NCBI GenBank assembly: GCA_018700655.1
Contig: JABIUG010000415.1
Span: forward strand, 1 to 12,151
Length of the DNA stretch: 12,151 bases
Source: Rhodospirillaceae bacterium
GTDB lineage: Bacteria; Pseudomonadota; Alphaproteobacteria; SP197
Direction: 5' to 3'
Positions 5,966-12,151 of the stretch are shown one piece after another. Each line of letters begins with the position of its first letter. Position 1 is the stretch's first letter. Position numbers and translations under genes: made by a program. The notes beneath the pieces are model-generated. The model was not told where the DNA came from. It did not search any database and was given only the letters and a program-made list of their open reading frames with translations.

Positions 5966-6916
5966 CTAAACCGGGCGTTCTCCTGCGACTACGGCGCGGC
6001 GCATGGTGCGGGGCTGCCCCCGGTAATCATTGTGGGCGTAGTGCAGGCAACAGCGGTTGTCCCAGACCACCAGGGTGCCGGGACGCCAGCGCACGCGGCA
6101 GGTGAACTCTGGCAGGCTGCCGTGGGTCGCCAGCGCGTCCATCAGCGGTTTGCTTGTCTCGTCGCTGCAGCCCTCGAAGTTGAAGGCAAAGCCCGTGTTG
6201 ACGTAGAGCGCCTTCTTGCCGGTTTTCGGATGGGTGCGCACAATCGGATGCATGCTCACGAGGTTCAGGTGTTGCGTCGGTACGCTGACGGGGGTTGTCG
6301 TCGCGTCGGGCGAGCCCTTGCCTGTTGCGTGGTCTCCAAAGGCCCGGGCGGTCGAATGTTCCAGACGACGTCCCTCGATCCCGGTTTTCACATCTTCGGG
6401 CAAGGTGTCCCATGCGAGATACTGGTTGGCATAGCTCGTATCGCCGCCGACCGGGGGGCAGCTCACGCAGTAGAGCACCGTGTAGGCAGGCGGTGCCTCG
6501 AAGGTGCTGGAATCGGTGTGCCAGGATCCGCCGAAGTTGTTGATGTCGCCGGGCCCGCTGACCAGTTCGGTCAGTTCGGGATAACCCTCCATGGGTTTGG
6601 CATAGGGCCACGGAGCGACCTGTCCCAGGCGTCTGGCGAAGCCAAGCTGATCGGCCGGCTCCAGGTTCTGGTCACGGAACACCAGAACGAGGTGATCCAG
6701 CATCGCCTGCTCGACCTCGGCCATGGTTGCGTCATCAATCGCGGCAAGATCGATCCCGGCGACCTCCGCACCCAGCGCGCCCGAGATCGGTTCCACCGTG
6801 ATGTATTGGTAGTTCCGGGGCTCAAACTGCGGGCGATGCAGGACGGCGTCCTGCATGTCGCTGGCCAGCGGATGGTCCAAGGCCGGAAGCGGCCGGGTCT
6901 GGGTGCGATCGGGCAT
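5966..6916 (-). CDS. TauD/TfdA-family Fe(II)/2-oxoglutarate-dependent dioxygenase, copy A
   Basis: Counting from the ATG at 6916 this is a 316-residue cytosolic oxygenase of the taurine dioxygenase fold, which couples 2-oxoglutarate decarboxylation to substrate hydroxylation. The iron-binding triad is visible: His133 and Asp135 in GGSWHTDSS, and His292 in DNRCCLHYAHNDY. Arg303, eleven residues after the distal His, is spaced like the 2-oxoglutarate-binding Arg of E. coli TauD. PPVGGDTSYAN follows the HTD motif as in TauD. The chosen start lies four bases after the stop of copy B, which suggests translational coupling; ATG at 6856 is a shorter option, and no clear ribosome binding site separates them. 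It is a tandem paralogue of copy B. The substrate (taurine, another sulfonate, or something else) is not determinable. Confidence 0.9.
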   Translation of the reverse strand: MPDRTQTRPLPALDHPLASDMQDAVLHRPQFEPRNYQYITVEPISGALGAEVAGIDLAAIDDATMAEVEQAMLDHLVLVFRDQNLEPADQLGFARRLGQVAPWPYAKPMEGYPELTELVSGPGDINNFGGSWHTDSSTFEAPPAYTVLYCVSCPPVGGDTSYANQYLAWDTLPEDVKTGIEGRRLEHSTARAFGDHATGKGSPDATTTPVSVPTQHLNLVSMHPIVRTHPKTGKKALYVNTGFAFNFEGCSDETSKPLMDALATHGSLPEFTCRVRWRPGTLVVWDNRCCLHYAHNDYRGQPRTMRRAVVAGERPV

Positions 6917-6920
6917 CGGC

Positions 6921-7835
6921 CTAAACCGGACGCTCGCCTTCAAGCACGATCCGGCGCATATGGCGGCGGTGTCCTGGGTAATCACTGGTCGCGTAGTGCA
7001 TGCAGCAGCGGTTGTCCCAGATCGCCAGCGAACCCTTTTTCCAGCGCAGACGGCAGGTGAACTCCTGGGTGATCGAATGTTCCCAGAGTTTTTCGAGCAG
7101 CGGCAGGCTCTCTTCCTGGGTCTTGCCCTCGAACGCGGCCGTGAAACTGGAGTTGGTATAGAGCGCCTTTCTGCCCGTCACCGGATGGGTCCGTGCAACG
7201 GGATGCAGGACCTCCTCGATATGATCCCGGTCGAAGGCGATCGTGGTCGTAGTGTGGCCCATGACCTCGTCGCTCGTCGCAACCGTGGCGTAGCCGACTT
7301 CATCGGAATTCAGGCACTTCACGCCCTCAAGTTCGTCACGCAGGGCAGGGTCGAGCGTTTCCCAGGCGAGATACTGGTTCGAGAACGCAGTATCGCCGCC
7401 GACAGGCGGGCTCTCGACGCAGTAGAGCATGGTGTATTTCGGCGGCCGCTCGAAGCTGCAGGAATCGGAATGCCAGGTACCACCAAAGGCATACTTGTCA
7501 TTGGGTTCCTGGATCAACTCGGTGATCTCAGGGTGCCCCTCCATCGGTTTGGCATGGGGCCAGGGCACCGGGCTTCCCAGCCGCCGGGCAAAGGCCACCT
7601 GCTGATCGGGCGCAAGGTCCTGGTCGCGGATCATCAACGCCAGATGATCGGTCAGCGCCTCTTCGAGCTCCGCGATTGCTGCATCGCCGGCTGTTGTGAG
7701 ATCAAGTCCCGTAACCACCGCACCCATCGCGCCGGTTACCGGTTCGACGGAGAAATGTTTGTAGTCCCGCGGTGCAAACTGCGGCACGTGGCCGGCGGCT
7801 GGCTGGTAGGTGTAGGTTGAGATGTAACCGGGCAT
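6921..7835 (-). CDS. TauD/TfdA-family Fe(II)/2-oxoglutarate-dependent dioxygenase, copy B
   Basis: A 304-residue paralogue of copy A. Iron ligands are His122 and Asp124 in GGTWHSDSC and His280 in WDNRCCMHYATSDY; Arg291 is the expected 2-oxoglutarate ligand, with Thr149 in PPVGGDTAFSN. The tail DYPGHRRHMRR closely follows the E. coli TauD pattern DY..QRR.M.R. The ATG at 7835 has GGGAG eight bases upstream. It is the first gene of a two-gene unit with copy A, in an 89-bp gap downstream of the polysaccharide regulator, so it may have its own promoter. Copies A and B differ mainly in residues 165-210, where TauD-like enzymes carry substrate-determining loops. This suggests different substrates, as an inference. 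Confidence 0.92.
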   Translation of the reverse strand: MPGYISTYTYQPAAGHVPQFAPRDYKHFSVEPVTGAMGAVVTGLDLTTAGDAAIAELEEALTDHLALMIRDQDLAPDQQVAFARRLGSPVPWPHAKPMEGHPEITELIQEPNDKYAFGGTWHSDSCSFERPPKYTMLYCVESPPVGGDTAFSNQYLAWETLDPALRDELEGVKCLNSDEVGYATVATSDEVMGHTTTTIAFDRDHIEEVLHPVARTHPVTGRKALYTNSSFTAAFEGKTQEESLPLLEKLWEHSITQEFTCRLRWKKGSLAIWDNRCCMHYATSDYPGHRRHMRRIVLEGERPV

Positions 7836-7894
7836 GGTTTCGACTCCCGTGTGGGGACCTGTCCGAAAACCTTACGCCTCAAAATCCGTTTGAC

Positions 7895-7913
7895 GCCACA
7901 GAATTGTGATGGC
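7895..7913. promoter_or_regulatory. Imperfect inverted repeat upstream of the dioxygenase pair
   Basis: GCCACA (7895-7900) and TGTGATGGC (7905-7913) pair across GAAT with one bulged A. The site lies 60-78 bp upstream of the ATG of dioxygenase copy B, where an operator or activator site would be expected. No convincing -35/-10 pair is seen nearby. A chance palindrome cannot be excluded. Confidence 0.25.
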
Positions 7914-7924
7914 CCAAGGCTGCC

Positions 7925-8554
7925 TCAGGCGCGTTCCTTGACGCCCAGCAGCAGCGACAGGCGCAACACATCGGGCATCGCGATCAGGCGGTCATCAACC
8001 ACCTCGCGCAGGGCATCGAGCGCTTCGTTGCCGTTCTTGAGAACAGCCAGAACCCAGCGGTCAACCTCGGGCGGGTTGGCCGGATCGGCAGCCGGTACAC
8101 CGCGGACCTCATGGCTTGGGCCCAGAGGATTAAACACGGCGACGACCTCAATTTCGGTCGACAGCACACCCAGAATGCCCATCTCGAGCATCTCGTCGTC
8201 GCCACAAAGCACGATGCGTTTGACGCCGTTGGCCTCGAGATCGGCATAAAGCCGGTCGAAGCTCGAGAGTCCGCGGCGCAGGGCACCGAAGCTGTCGCGC
8301 AGATATTGTGCGGTCAGGCGGCTCTTTTCGGCAAAACCCTGGGGCGTGAGGTAATACTTGTAGCGGCGGCGTGGGGCCTGCTGGATTTTGATCAGACCGG
8401 TGCGCACGCAGCGTTTCATATAGGCGTTGACCATGCCCAGCGCGACGCCGAGTTCGTCGGCCAGGTCACGCTGGCTGATCTCGTCGTCGACCTCGATCCG
8501 GTCCAGAATCTGGCGGATCGCCTGCTCTTCTGTGGCTTCGCGCCGTGTTGACAC
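7925..8554 (-). CDS. Winged-helix regulator of polysaccharide genes with Rossmann-like C-terminal domain
   Basis: A 209-residue protein. Residues 8-86 form a winged helix like the MarR-type regulators found in exopolysaccharide loci: DDEISQRDLADELGVALGMV (23-42), then NAYMKRCVRTGLIKI and KYYLTPQGFAEKSRLTAQYL. Residues 110-209 look like a second, Rossmann-like domain: VKRIVLCGDDEMLEMGILGV (111-130) and IEVVAVFNPLG (135-145) are a beta-alpha-beta pattern with a glycine turn, as in nucleotide- or CoA-binding folds. The GTG at 8554 is preferred over an upstream TTG at 8569 because GGAGA lies six bases before it, inside the longer frame. The gene follows the sugar-nucleotide dehydratase gene by 72 bp in the same direction. 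It probably senses a nucleotide or nucleotide sugar and controls the glycan genes; that role is inferred. Confidence 0.82.
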   Translation of the reverse strand: MSTRREATEEQAIRQILDRIEVDDEISQRDLADELGVALGMVNAYMKRCVRTGLIKIQQAPRRRYKYYLTPQGFAEKSRLTAQYLRDSFGALRRGLSSFDRLYADLEANGVKRIVLCGDDEMLEMGILGVLSTEIEVVAVFNPLGPSHEVRGVPAADPANPPEVDRWVLAVLKNGNEALDALREVVDDRLIAMPDVLRLSLLLGVKERA

Positions 8555-8583
8555 CGCGTGTCTCCGCAAACGAACCCGACCGC

Positions 8584-8620
8584 ATCCGGCCGGATAACGC
8601 CTTTGTTCACATTTCGAACA
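8584..8620. promoter_or_regulatory. Two palindromes before the polysaccharide regulator gene
   Basis: ATCCGGCCGGAT (8584-8595) is a perfect 12-bp palindrome. TGTTC (8604-8608) and GAACA (8616-8620) form an inverted repeat with a 7-bp spacer. Both lie in the 72-bp gap between the dehydratase stop and the regulator start, 30-66 bp upstream of the GTG. They are candidate operators for autoregulation; TGTTC-N7-GAACA has the dimensions of a dimeric winged-helix site. Confidence 0.35.
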
Positions 8621-8626
8621 CAGGTG

Positions 8627-10513
8627 TCAAGCTCGGCCGGTTTCCGCGTTGTCTCCCGGCGCATGAAACTCCGGCACGATTGAGCGGATCAGGCCGGGTG
8701 TCGCTTCGGCCTCGCCGGCACGTGCATAATCGACCAGAGCACCCAGAAGCGCCGTGACATCGTCGGGCACAACGACCCTTCCGCTGGCAACATTGATCCC
8801 TTCGCGCGCCGTTCCTGCGAGGGTTTCATCATCATAGATGAGCTCTTCGTGCATCTTTTCGCCCGGGCGCATGCCGGTGAAAACGACCGCGATCTCGTCA
8901 TCGGGGACCTTGCCGGCCAGACGGATCATCTGGCGCGCCAGATCCTGGATCCGCACCGGCTCGCCCATCTCCAGGACAAACAGGCTGCCCGAGGAGCCCT
9001 CAAGAGCACTGGCCTGCAGGACAAGCTCGACCGCTTCACGCACGGTCATCATGAAGCGGGTCATGTCGGCATGGGTCACGGTCAGCGGGCCGCCTGTGGC
9101 GAGCTGTTTCTGGAACAGCGGCACAACCGAGCCGGTCGAACCCAACACATTGCCGAACCGTACCGTGGCAAAACGGGTGCCTTTACCGGTTTGGCCCAGG
9201 CTCTGCACATAGAGCTCTGCGATGCGTTTGGTCGCGCCCATCACCGAGGACGGGTTGACCGCCTTGTCGGTCGAGATCAGCACCATCGAAGAGACCCCGG
9301 CGCGCCCGCAGGCATCGGCCACGTTCATCGTGCCACCGACATTGGTCAGGACACATTCGTTGGGATTGGATTCGGCCAGCGGTACGTGTTTGAGCGCCGC
9401 AGCATGGAACACGATCTCGGGCCGCTCCTGATCGAACGCACGGTCGAGCCGGTTCCGGTCCCGGACATCACGCAGCATGGCGCGGCGCGAGATCCCGGGA
9501 AACTCGCGTGCCATCTCCATGTCGATCTCATAGAGCGCTACCTCGGAAAGTTCGACCAGGGTGATATGGGACGGATCCAGGGCGGCGATCTGGCGCACCA
9601 GTTCTCCGCCGATCGTGCCGCCGGCGCCGGTCACCAGAATGCGTCGCCCGGCAACCAGGCGTGCAATCGAATCGCGATCAACCGCGGTCTGCGCCCGACC
9701 CAGCAGATCCTCAACCGCGACCGGTCGGATCTCCTCGCTCGCGGCATTGCTGTCGGCAAAATCGGTGATACGCCCAACCCGCGACAGCGCCATGCCGTGA
9801 TGTTCGACCGCTTTCAGGGCCTCGCGCACCCTTTCGGGTTTGTTGTTGTCGCTGGTCAGGACCAGGCGATGGGGCCGGGGACCACGCCGCCGGATTGCCT
9901 CGAGCGCCGGGTCCAGTCCGTTGCTGCCATCGTGCACCAGCACACCGCGAATATGCTGACCGGTCCGTCTTCCGCTGGGATCGATCATACCGACCACGGC
10001 ATAGGGCGCATCGCAGTCGCGCGTCATGGCGCGGGTGAATTGCTCGGCCTCGTCGTCGGCGCCGACCAGTGCGACCGGGATGGCATCCGGGTTGGTCCGC
10101 TCCAGGACATGGCCCAGACCGCCATCCTTGACGATGCGGTAGATCAGGCGCGGCCCGCCGGTCAGCGCCATCAGGGTGAACCAGTTGATGATGATCGCCG
10201 AGCGCGGGTAGTCCTCGGCGCGCGAGACCAGGAAGATGATCGGAAGAAAGATCAGCACCGTCACCGTGGCCGCACGCGCCAGGGTGAACAGATCGGGCAG
10301 GGAGGCATAACGCCAGACACCGCGATAGACGCCGGTGCGCAGGAACACGACCCCGGCAATCGCGGCAAACACCACCATGCCCTCGATCAGATAGCTGCTG
10401 CCCTGGATCCACAGGGCGTCACCCAGACGCAGATAAAGCGCCAGCACGAACGAAAGCGCCGCCATGATGACGTCATGCAACGCAGTGACATGTGATCTCG
10501 AAATTCGCGCCAT
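8627..10513 (-). CDS. Membrane nucleotide-sugar 4,6-dehydratase/epimerase, WbpM/CapD/FlaA1 family
   Basis: A 628-residue protein, full length for the large, membrane-bound WbpM/CapD class. Four hydrophobic segments (about 13-30, 42-59, 80-97, 104-121) anchor it in the inner membrane. A CoA-binding-like Rossmann segment follows (about 140-250), then the catalytic short-chain-dehydrogenase domain: NAD-binding TGAGGTIGGE (295-304), LISTDKAVNPSSVMGATKR (412-430), and MRPGEKMHEEL near 548-558. Met425 replaces the usual Tyr of YxxxK (Met425-x3-Lys429), which is normal for this family. Known members convert UDP-GlcNAc to the UDP-4-keto-6-deoxy sugar that starts QuiNAc/FucNAc synthesis. The ATG directly abuts the TAG of the transferase gene (TAGATG) and lacks a clear Shine-Dalgarno sequence, so translational coupling is likely. 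Confidence 0.93.
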   Translation of the reverse strand: MARISRSHVTALHDVIMAALSFVLALYLRLGDALWIQGSSYLIEGMVVFAAIAGVVFLRTGVYRGVWRYASLPDLFTLARAATVTVLIFLPIIFLVSRAEDYPRSAIIINWFTLMALTGGPRLIYRIVKDGGLGHVLERTNPDAIPVALVGADDEAEQFTRAMTRDCDAPYAVVGMIDPSGRRTGQHIRGVLVHDGSNGLDPALEAIRRRGPRPHRLVLTSDNNKPERVREALKAVEHHGMALSRVGRITDFADSNAASEEIRPVAVEDLLGRAQTAVDRDSIARLVAGRRILVTGAGGTIGGELVRQIAALDPSHITLVELSEVALYEIDMEMAREFPGISRRAMLRDVRDRNRLDRAFDQERPEIVFHAAALKHVPLAESNPNECVLTNVGGTMNVADACGRAGVSSMVLISTDKAVNPSSVMGATKRIAELYVQSLGQTGKGTRFATVRFGNVLGSTGSVVPLFQKQLATGGPLTVTHADMTRFMMTVREAVELVLQASALEGSSGSLFVLEMGEPVRIQDLARQMIRLAGKVPDDEIAVVFTGMRPGEKMHEELIYDDETLAGTAREGINVASGRVVVPDDVTALLGALVDYARAGEAEATPGLIRSIVPEFHAPGDNAETGRA

Positions 10514-11542
10514 CTAGGAAGAACCGTTCTGCCTGCCCATGCGGCAGCGAAGGTACCACAGGGATAGCGTTGTCAGGAGAGCGCCGAACACCAATACGGA
10601 CCAGACCGGAACCAGGCCGATCATTGCCGCAAGAGCACTTGCGACCAGACCGCCATTGACTGCCGCGATGAGCAACGCGACGTGATCATGGCGTGTGCCG
10701 GCGCGGATCGCCGCCTGATAGGCGTGATCGCGATGGGCCAGCCAGGGTTTCTCGCCACGCAGCAAGCGCCAGACAAGCGTGGTCGTCGCATCGGCCCAGT
10801 AATAGGCCGGCAACAGCAGAACCAGCCACCACAGGCCCGCGACACAGGACACCCAGAGCAAAAGCCAGCCCAACAGGTAACCCAGCGGCACGCTGCCGAC
10901 ATCACCCAGGAACAGACGCGCCGGATGCCAGTTCAGCACCAGAAAACCCGCGCCGGCACCGGCCAGAACGGCTGCCAGCGCAGCATGCGACCAGTCGCCA
11001 CCCTGACCGGCCACGGCGACCAGCAAGGCAGCGGCCAGGCCGCCGGCCACAGCAATGGTCTCGACCCCGGTGATACCGTCGATGCCGTCCATGAAATTGA
11101 ACAGATTGATGAACCAGACCCAGGCCAGCCCGGCGATCACCCGGTCGGCCCATAACGGCAGCCAGCCATCGAACAACAGCGCACTATCGGGCAGCAGCAG
11201 CAGGCCCAGCACGACTGCGGCAACGTGGCCCGCGAAACGGGGAAGCGGCGAAAGGCCCTTGACGTCGTCGGCAAAGGACATCATGGCGAGCAGGGCCGCG
11301 GCCAGTACGATCGGCCAGACCTGGCTGAAAATTCCTGTCATCAGGGCCAGAAACAGCCAGCTCGGCAGGACCATCACCATCACGGCAATACCGCCGCCCC
11401 GCGGAACCGGGCGTGAGTGACTCGAGCGCTCGTTGGGCCGGTCCATCAAGTCGCGCGCGACCAGAAATTCCAGAACCATGCGCGCCAGCGCCCAGGTGGC
11501 AAACCCGGTCAGAGGCGCAGCGATCAGGGTGACCATCAGCAT
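10514..11542 (-). CDS. Polyprenyl-phosphate sugar-1-phosphate transferase, WecA/WbpL/MraY family
   Basis: A 342-residue, highly hydrophobic inner-membrane protein with about ten predicted spans that moves a HexNAc-1-phosphate from UDP-sugar to undecaprenyl phosphate, the first step of lipid-linked glycan assembly. Family motifs are all present: DRPNERSSHSRPVPRGGG (34-51), the Mg-binding ADDVKG (91-96), NLFNFMDGIDG (146-156), FLGDVGS (211-217) and the HRDHAYQ loop (270-276). The RSSH...PRGGG signature and pairing with a WbpM-type gene recall the wbpL-wbpM pair of Pseudomonas, so the primer may be a 6-deoxy-HexNAc; this is inference. The frame is open to an ATG at 11608, but the extra 22 residues look unlike the family, so the ATG at 11542 just before the first span is preferred. 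Neither start has a clear ribosome binding site. Confidence 0.9.
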   Translation of the reverse strand: MLMVTLIAAPLTGFATWALARMVLEFLVARDLMDRPNERSSHSRPVPRGGGIAVMVMVLPSWLFLALMTGIFSQVWPIVLAAALLAMMSFADDVKGLSPLPRFAGHVAAVVLGLLLLPDSALLFDGWLPLWADRVIAGLAWVWFINLFNFMDGIDGITGVETIAVAGGLAAALLVAVAGQGGDWSHAALAAVLAGAGAGFLVLNWHPARLFLGDVGSVPLGYLLGWLLLWVSCVAGLWWLVLLLPAYYWADATTTLVWRLLRGEKPWLAHRDHAYQAAIRAGTRHDHVALLIAAVNGGLVASALAAMIGLVPVWSVLVFGALLTTLSLWYLRCRMGRQNGSS

Positions 11543-11632
11543 GGCGTGCTTATAGAGCAAATCCTGATCTGTTTGAATCGCCCCGCAGCAACGGTTCCGC
11601 TGTCCCATAAAATGATTTAGAGCAAGATCACA

Positions 11633-11670
11633 TCAGGTCGTCTCGACCTGAACCGATCGGACCCTAGGTC
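11633..11670. promoter_or_regulatory. Palindrome-rich divergent control region of the polysaccharide genes
   Basis: TCAGGTCG-TCT-CGACCTGA (11633-11651) is a perfect inverted repeat of 8-bp arms with a 3-nt centre. CCGATCGG (11653-11660) is a perfect palindrome directly after it, and GACC-CTA-GGTC follows (11661-11671). The site lies between the divergent transferase and membrane-protein genes, about 40-60 bp upstream of the latter's ATG. An operator for a shared regulator, perhaps the winged-helix protein in this cluster, is likely. A leader hairpin is an alternative. Confidence 0.5.
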
Positions 11671-11692
11671 ATCGCGACATGGCGGAACCACA

Positions 11693-12151
11693 ATGACGGC
11701 GCATGATCTGGATCGCAAAACCAGCGAACCGTCGCACCGGGCCCGGCTCCATCTGCTCGGCGCGGCCGCACTTGGTCTCTCTATCCCGTTGCTCCTTGCC
11801 GGGCGCAGCATGTTGGCCGTTGCAGCTGTGATCGCGCTGGTCGGGTTGCTCGGCGCCATCGGGCGCAAACAACTGGTCCGTGGCATCAACAACGCGTTCA
11901 AGTCGGCCCTGGGCTGTGCAGTCTGGCTGACCTTCAGCCTGTGGCTGATTTCCGTGGTCGGGTCGCCCGACATCGCCAAATCGGGCGAGATCTGGTTGCG
12001 CATGGTGCTCCTGCTCATCGCCGGAACAGCGCTTTGTTGTGTCCTGCGTGAACGCAGCGACCTCAACGACCTGGTGCTGCGGGTTCTGGTCGCAGCAGCG
12101 CTCGTCTGCGCGATTCTGGGGCTCGTCGCGCTTCACGTTCTGCCCGAAACC
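11693..12151 (+). CDS. O-antigen ligase/polymerase-like membrane protein (3' end beyond window)
   Basis: An open frame of 153 codons from the ATG at 11693 to the last base of the window, with no stop; the gene is cut off. GGCGGA six bases upstream supports the start. After a short polar N-terminus (MTAHDLDRKTSEPSHRAR) come at least five hydrophobic segments: about 19-36, 39-56, 71-88, 103-117 and 129-147. The short periplasmic/cytoplasmic turns GRKQLVRGINNAFKSALG and REDS-like RERSDLNDLV separate them. This is the pattern of the N-terminal part of the O-antigen ligase/Wzy polymerase superfamily, whose conserved catalytic loop would lie beyond the window, so the exact class cannot be checked. 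The divergent glycan genes support the call. Confidence 0.7.
   Translation, partial: MTAHDLDRKTSEPSHRARLHLLGAAALGLSIPLLLAGRSMLAVAAVIALVGLLGAIGRKQLVRGINNAFKSALGCAVWLTFSLWLISVVGSPDIAKSGEIWLRMVLLLIAGTALCCVLRERSDLNDLVLRVLVAAALVCAILGLVALHVLPET

Noticed and set aside
6032..7820. Two overlapping plus-strand frames (6032-7060 and 6855-7820) opposite the dioxygenases
   Set aside because: They overlap each other and the dioxygenase pair, resemble each other only because the dioxygenases are paralogous, and show no own motifs.
8555..8569. TTG start five codons upstream for the polysaccharide regulator
   Set aside because: No Shine-Dalgarno sequence precedes it, whereas GGAGA lies at the right distance before the GTG at 8554.
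8849..10495. 548-codon open frame on the plus strand opposite the dehydratase gene
   Set aside because: It is a His/Gln/Arg/Asp-rich shadow without recognisable motifs; the minus-strand dehydratase carries all family motifs.
11543..11608. 22-residue N-terminal extension of the sugar-1-phosphate transferase
   Set aside because: The ATG at 11608 is in frame, but the extra residues (with two Cys and charged residues) are unlike the family's N-terminus and no ribosome binding site supports it. It stays possible.
1..12151. CRISPR array, tRNA or rRNA genes
   Set aside because: No regularly spaced direct repeats, cloverleaf-like sequences or rRNA signatures were seen on either strand.

Overview
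The window looks like a piece of chromosome from a GC-rich bacterium, most likely an alphaproteobacterium of the Rhodospirillales type. That placement is an inference from base composition, codon use, the gene families and the style of the intergenic palindromic repeats; no rRNA or other taxonomic marker is present. I see no tRNA, rRNA, CRISPR array, transposase or phage gene.

The left two thirds (1-7924) is a putative catabolic locus. A repeat-filled non-coding stretch (1-326) is followed on the minus strand by a luciferase-like flavin-dependent monooxygenase (327-1370) and, upstream of it, a BetI-like TetR regulator (1442-2071). Divergent from the regulator, on the plus strand, lie two tandem paralogous hydantoinase B/oxoprolinase-type subunits (2143-3813 and 4143-5810). 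No HyuA partner is in view. Converging on these from the other side are two tandem paralogous TauD/TfdA-type Fe(II)/2-oxoglutarate dioxygenases (5966-6916 and 6921-7835, minus strand, 4 bp apart). A small-molecule N-, S- or lactam-containing substrate is a reasonable guess, but the sequence does not name it.

The right third (7925-12151) is the edge of a surface polysaccharide (O-antigen/exopolysaccharide) locus. On the minus strand, in transcription order, are a WecA/WbpL-type polyprenyl-phosphate sugar-1-phosphate transferase (10514-11542), a WbpM/CapD-type membrane nucleotide-sugar dehydratase (8627-10513, whose ATG abuts the preceding stop codon), and a winged-helix regulator with a Rossmann-like C-terminal half (7925-8554, GTG start). 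Divergent from this run, on the plus strand, the first 153 codons of a multi-membrane-span protein resembling an O-antigen ligase/polymerase run off the window end. The dehydratase would make a 4-keto-6-deoxy sugar nucleotide; the transferase, or an enzyme like it, would start the lipid-linked glycan; the membrane protein would polymerise or ligate it.

The most distinctive non-coding feature is a dispersed repeat family in all three large intergenic regions (about 1-326, 3814-4142, 5811-5965). Full copies carry a GC-rich hairpin, the core GCCAAGCG, the motif CCGGCGCCTGAGG and an A-rich tail of the AAACAAAC type. The first hairpin is kept with changed arm sequences and loops between copies. 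The T-rich side of a copy sits just after the stop codon of three genes. Two copies face outward from each other in 3834-4051, giving a MITE-like unit with near-perfect 19-nt ends. Short perfect palindromes also mark the control regions of the polysaccharide genes.
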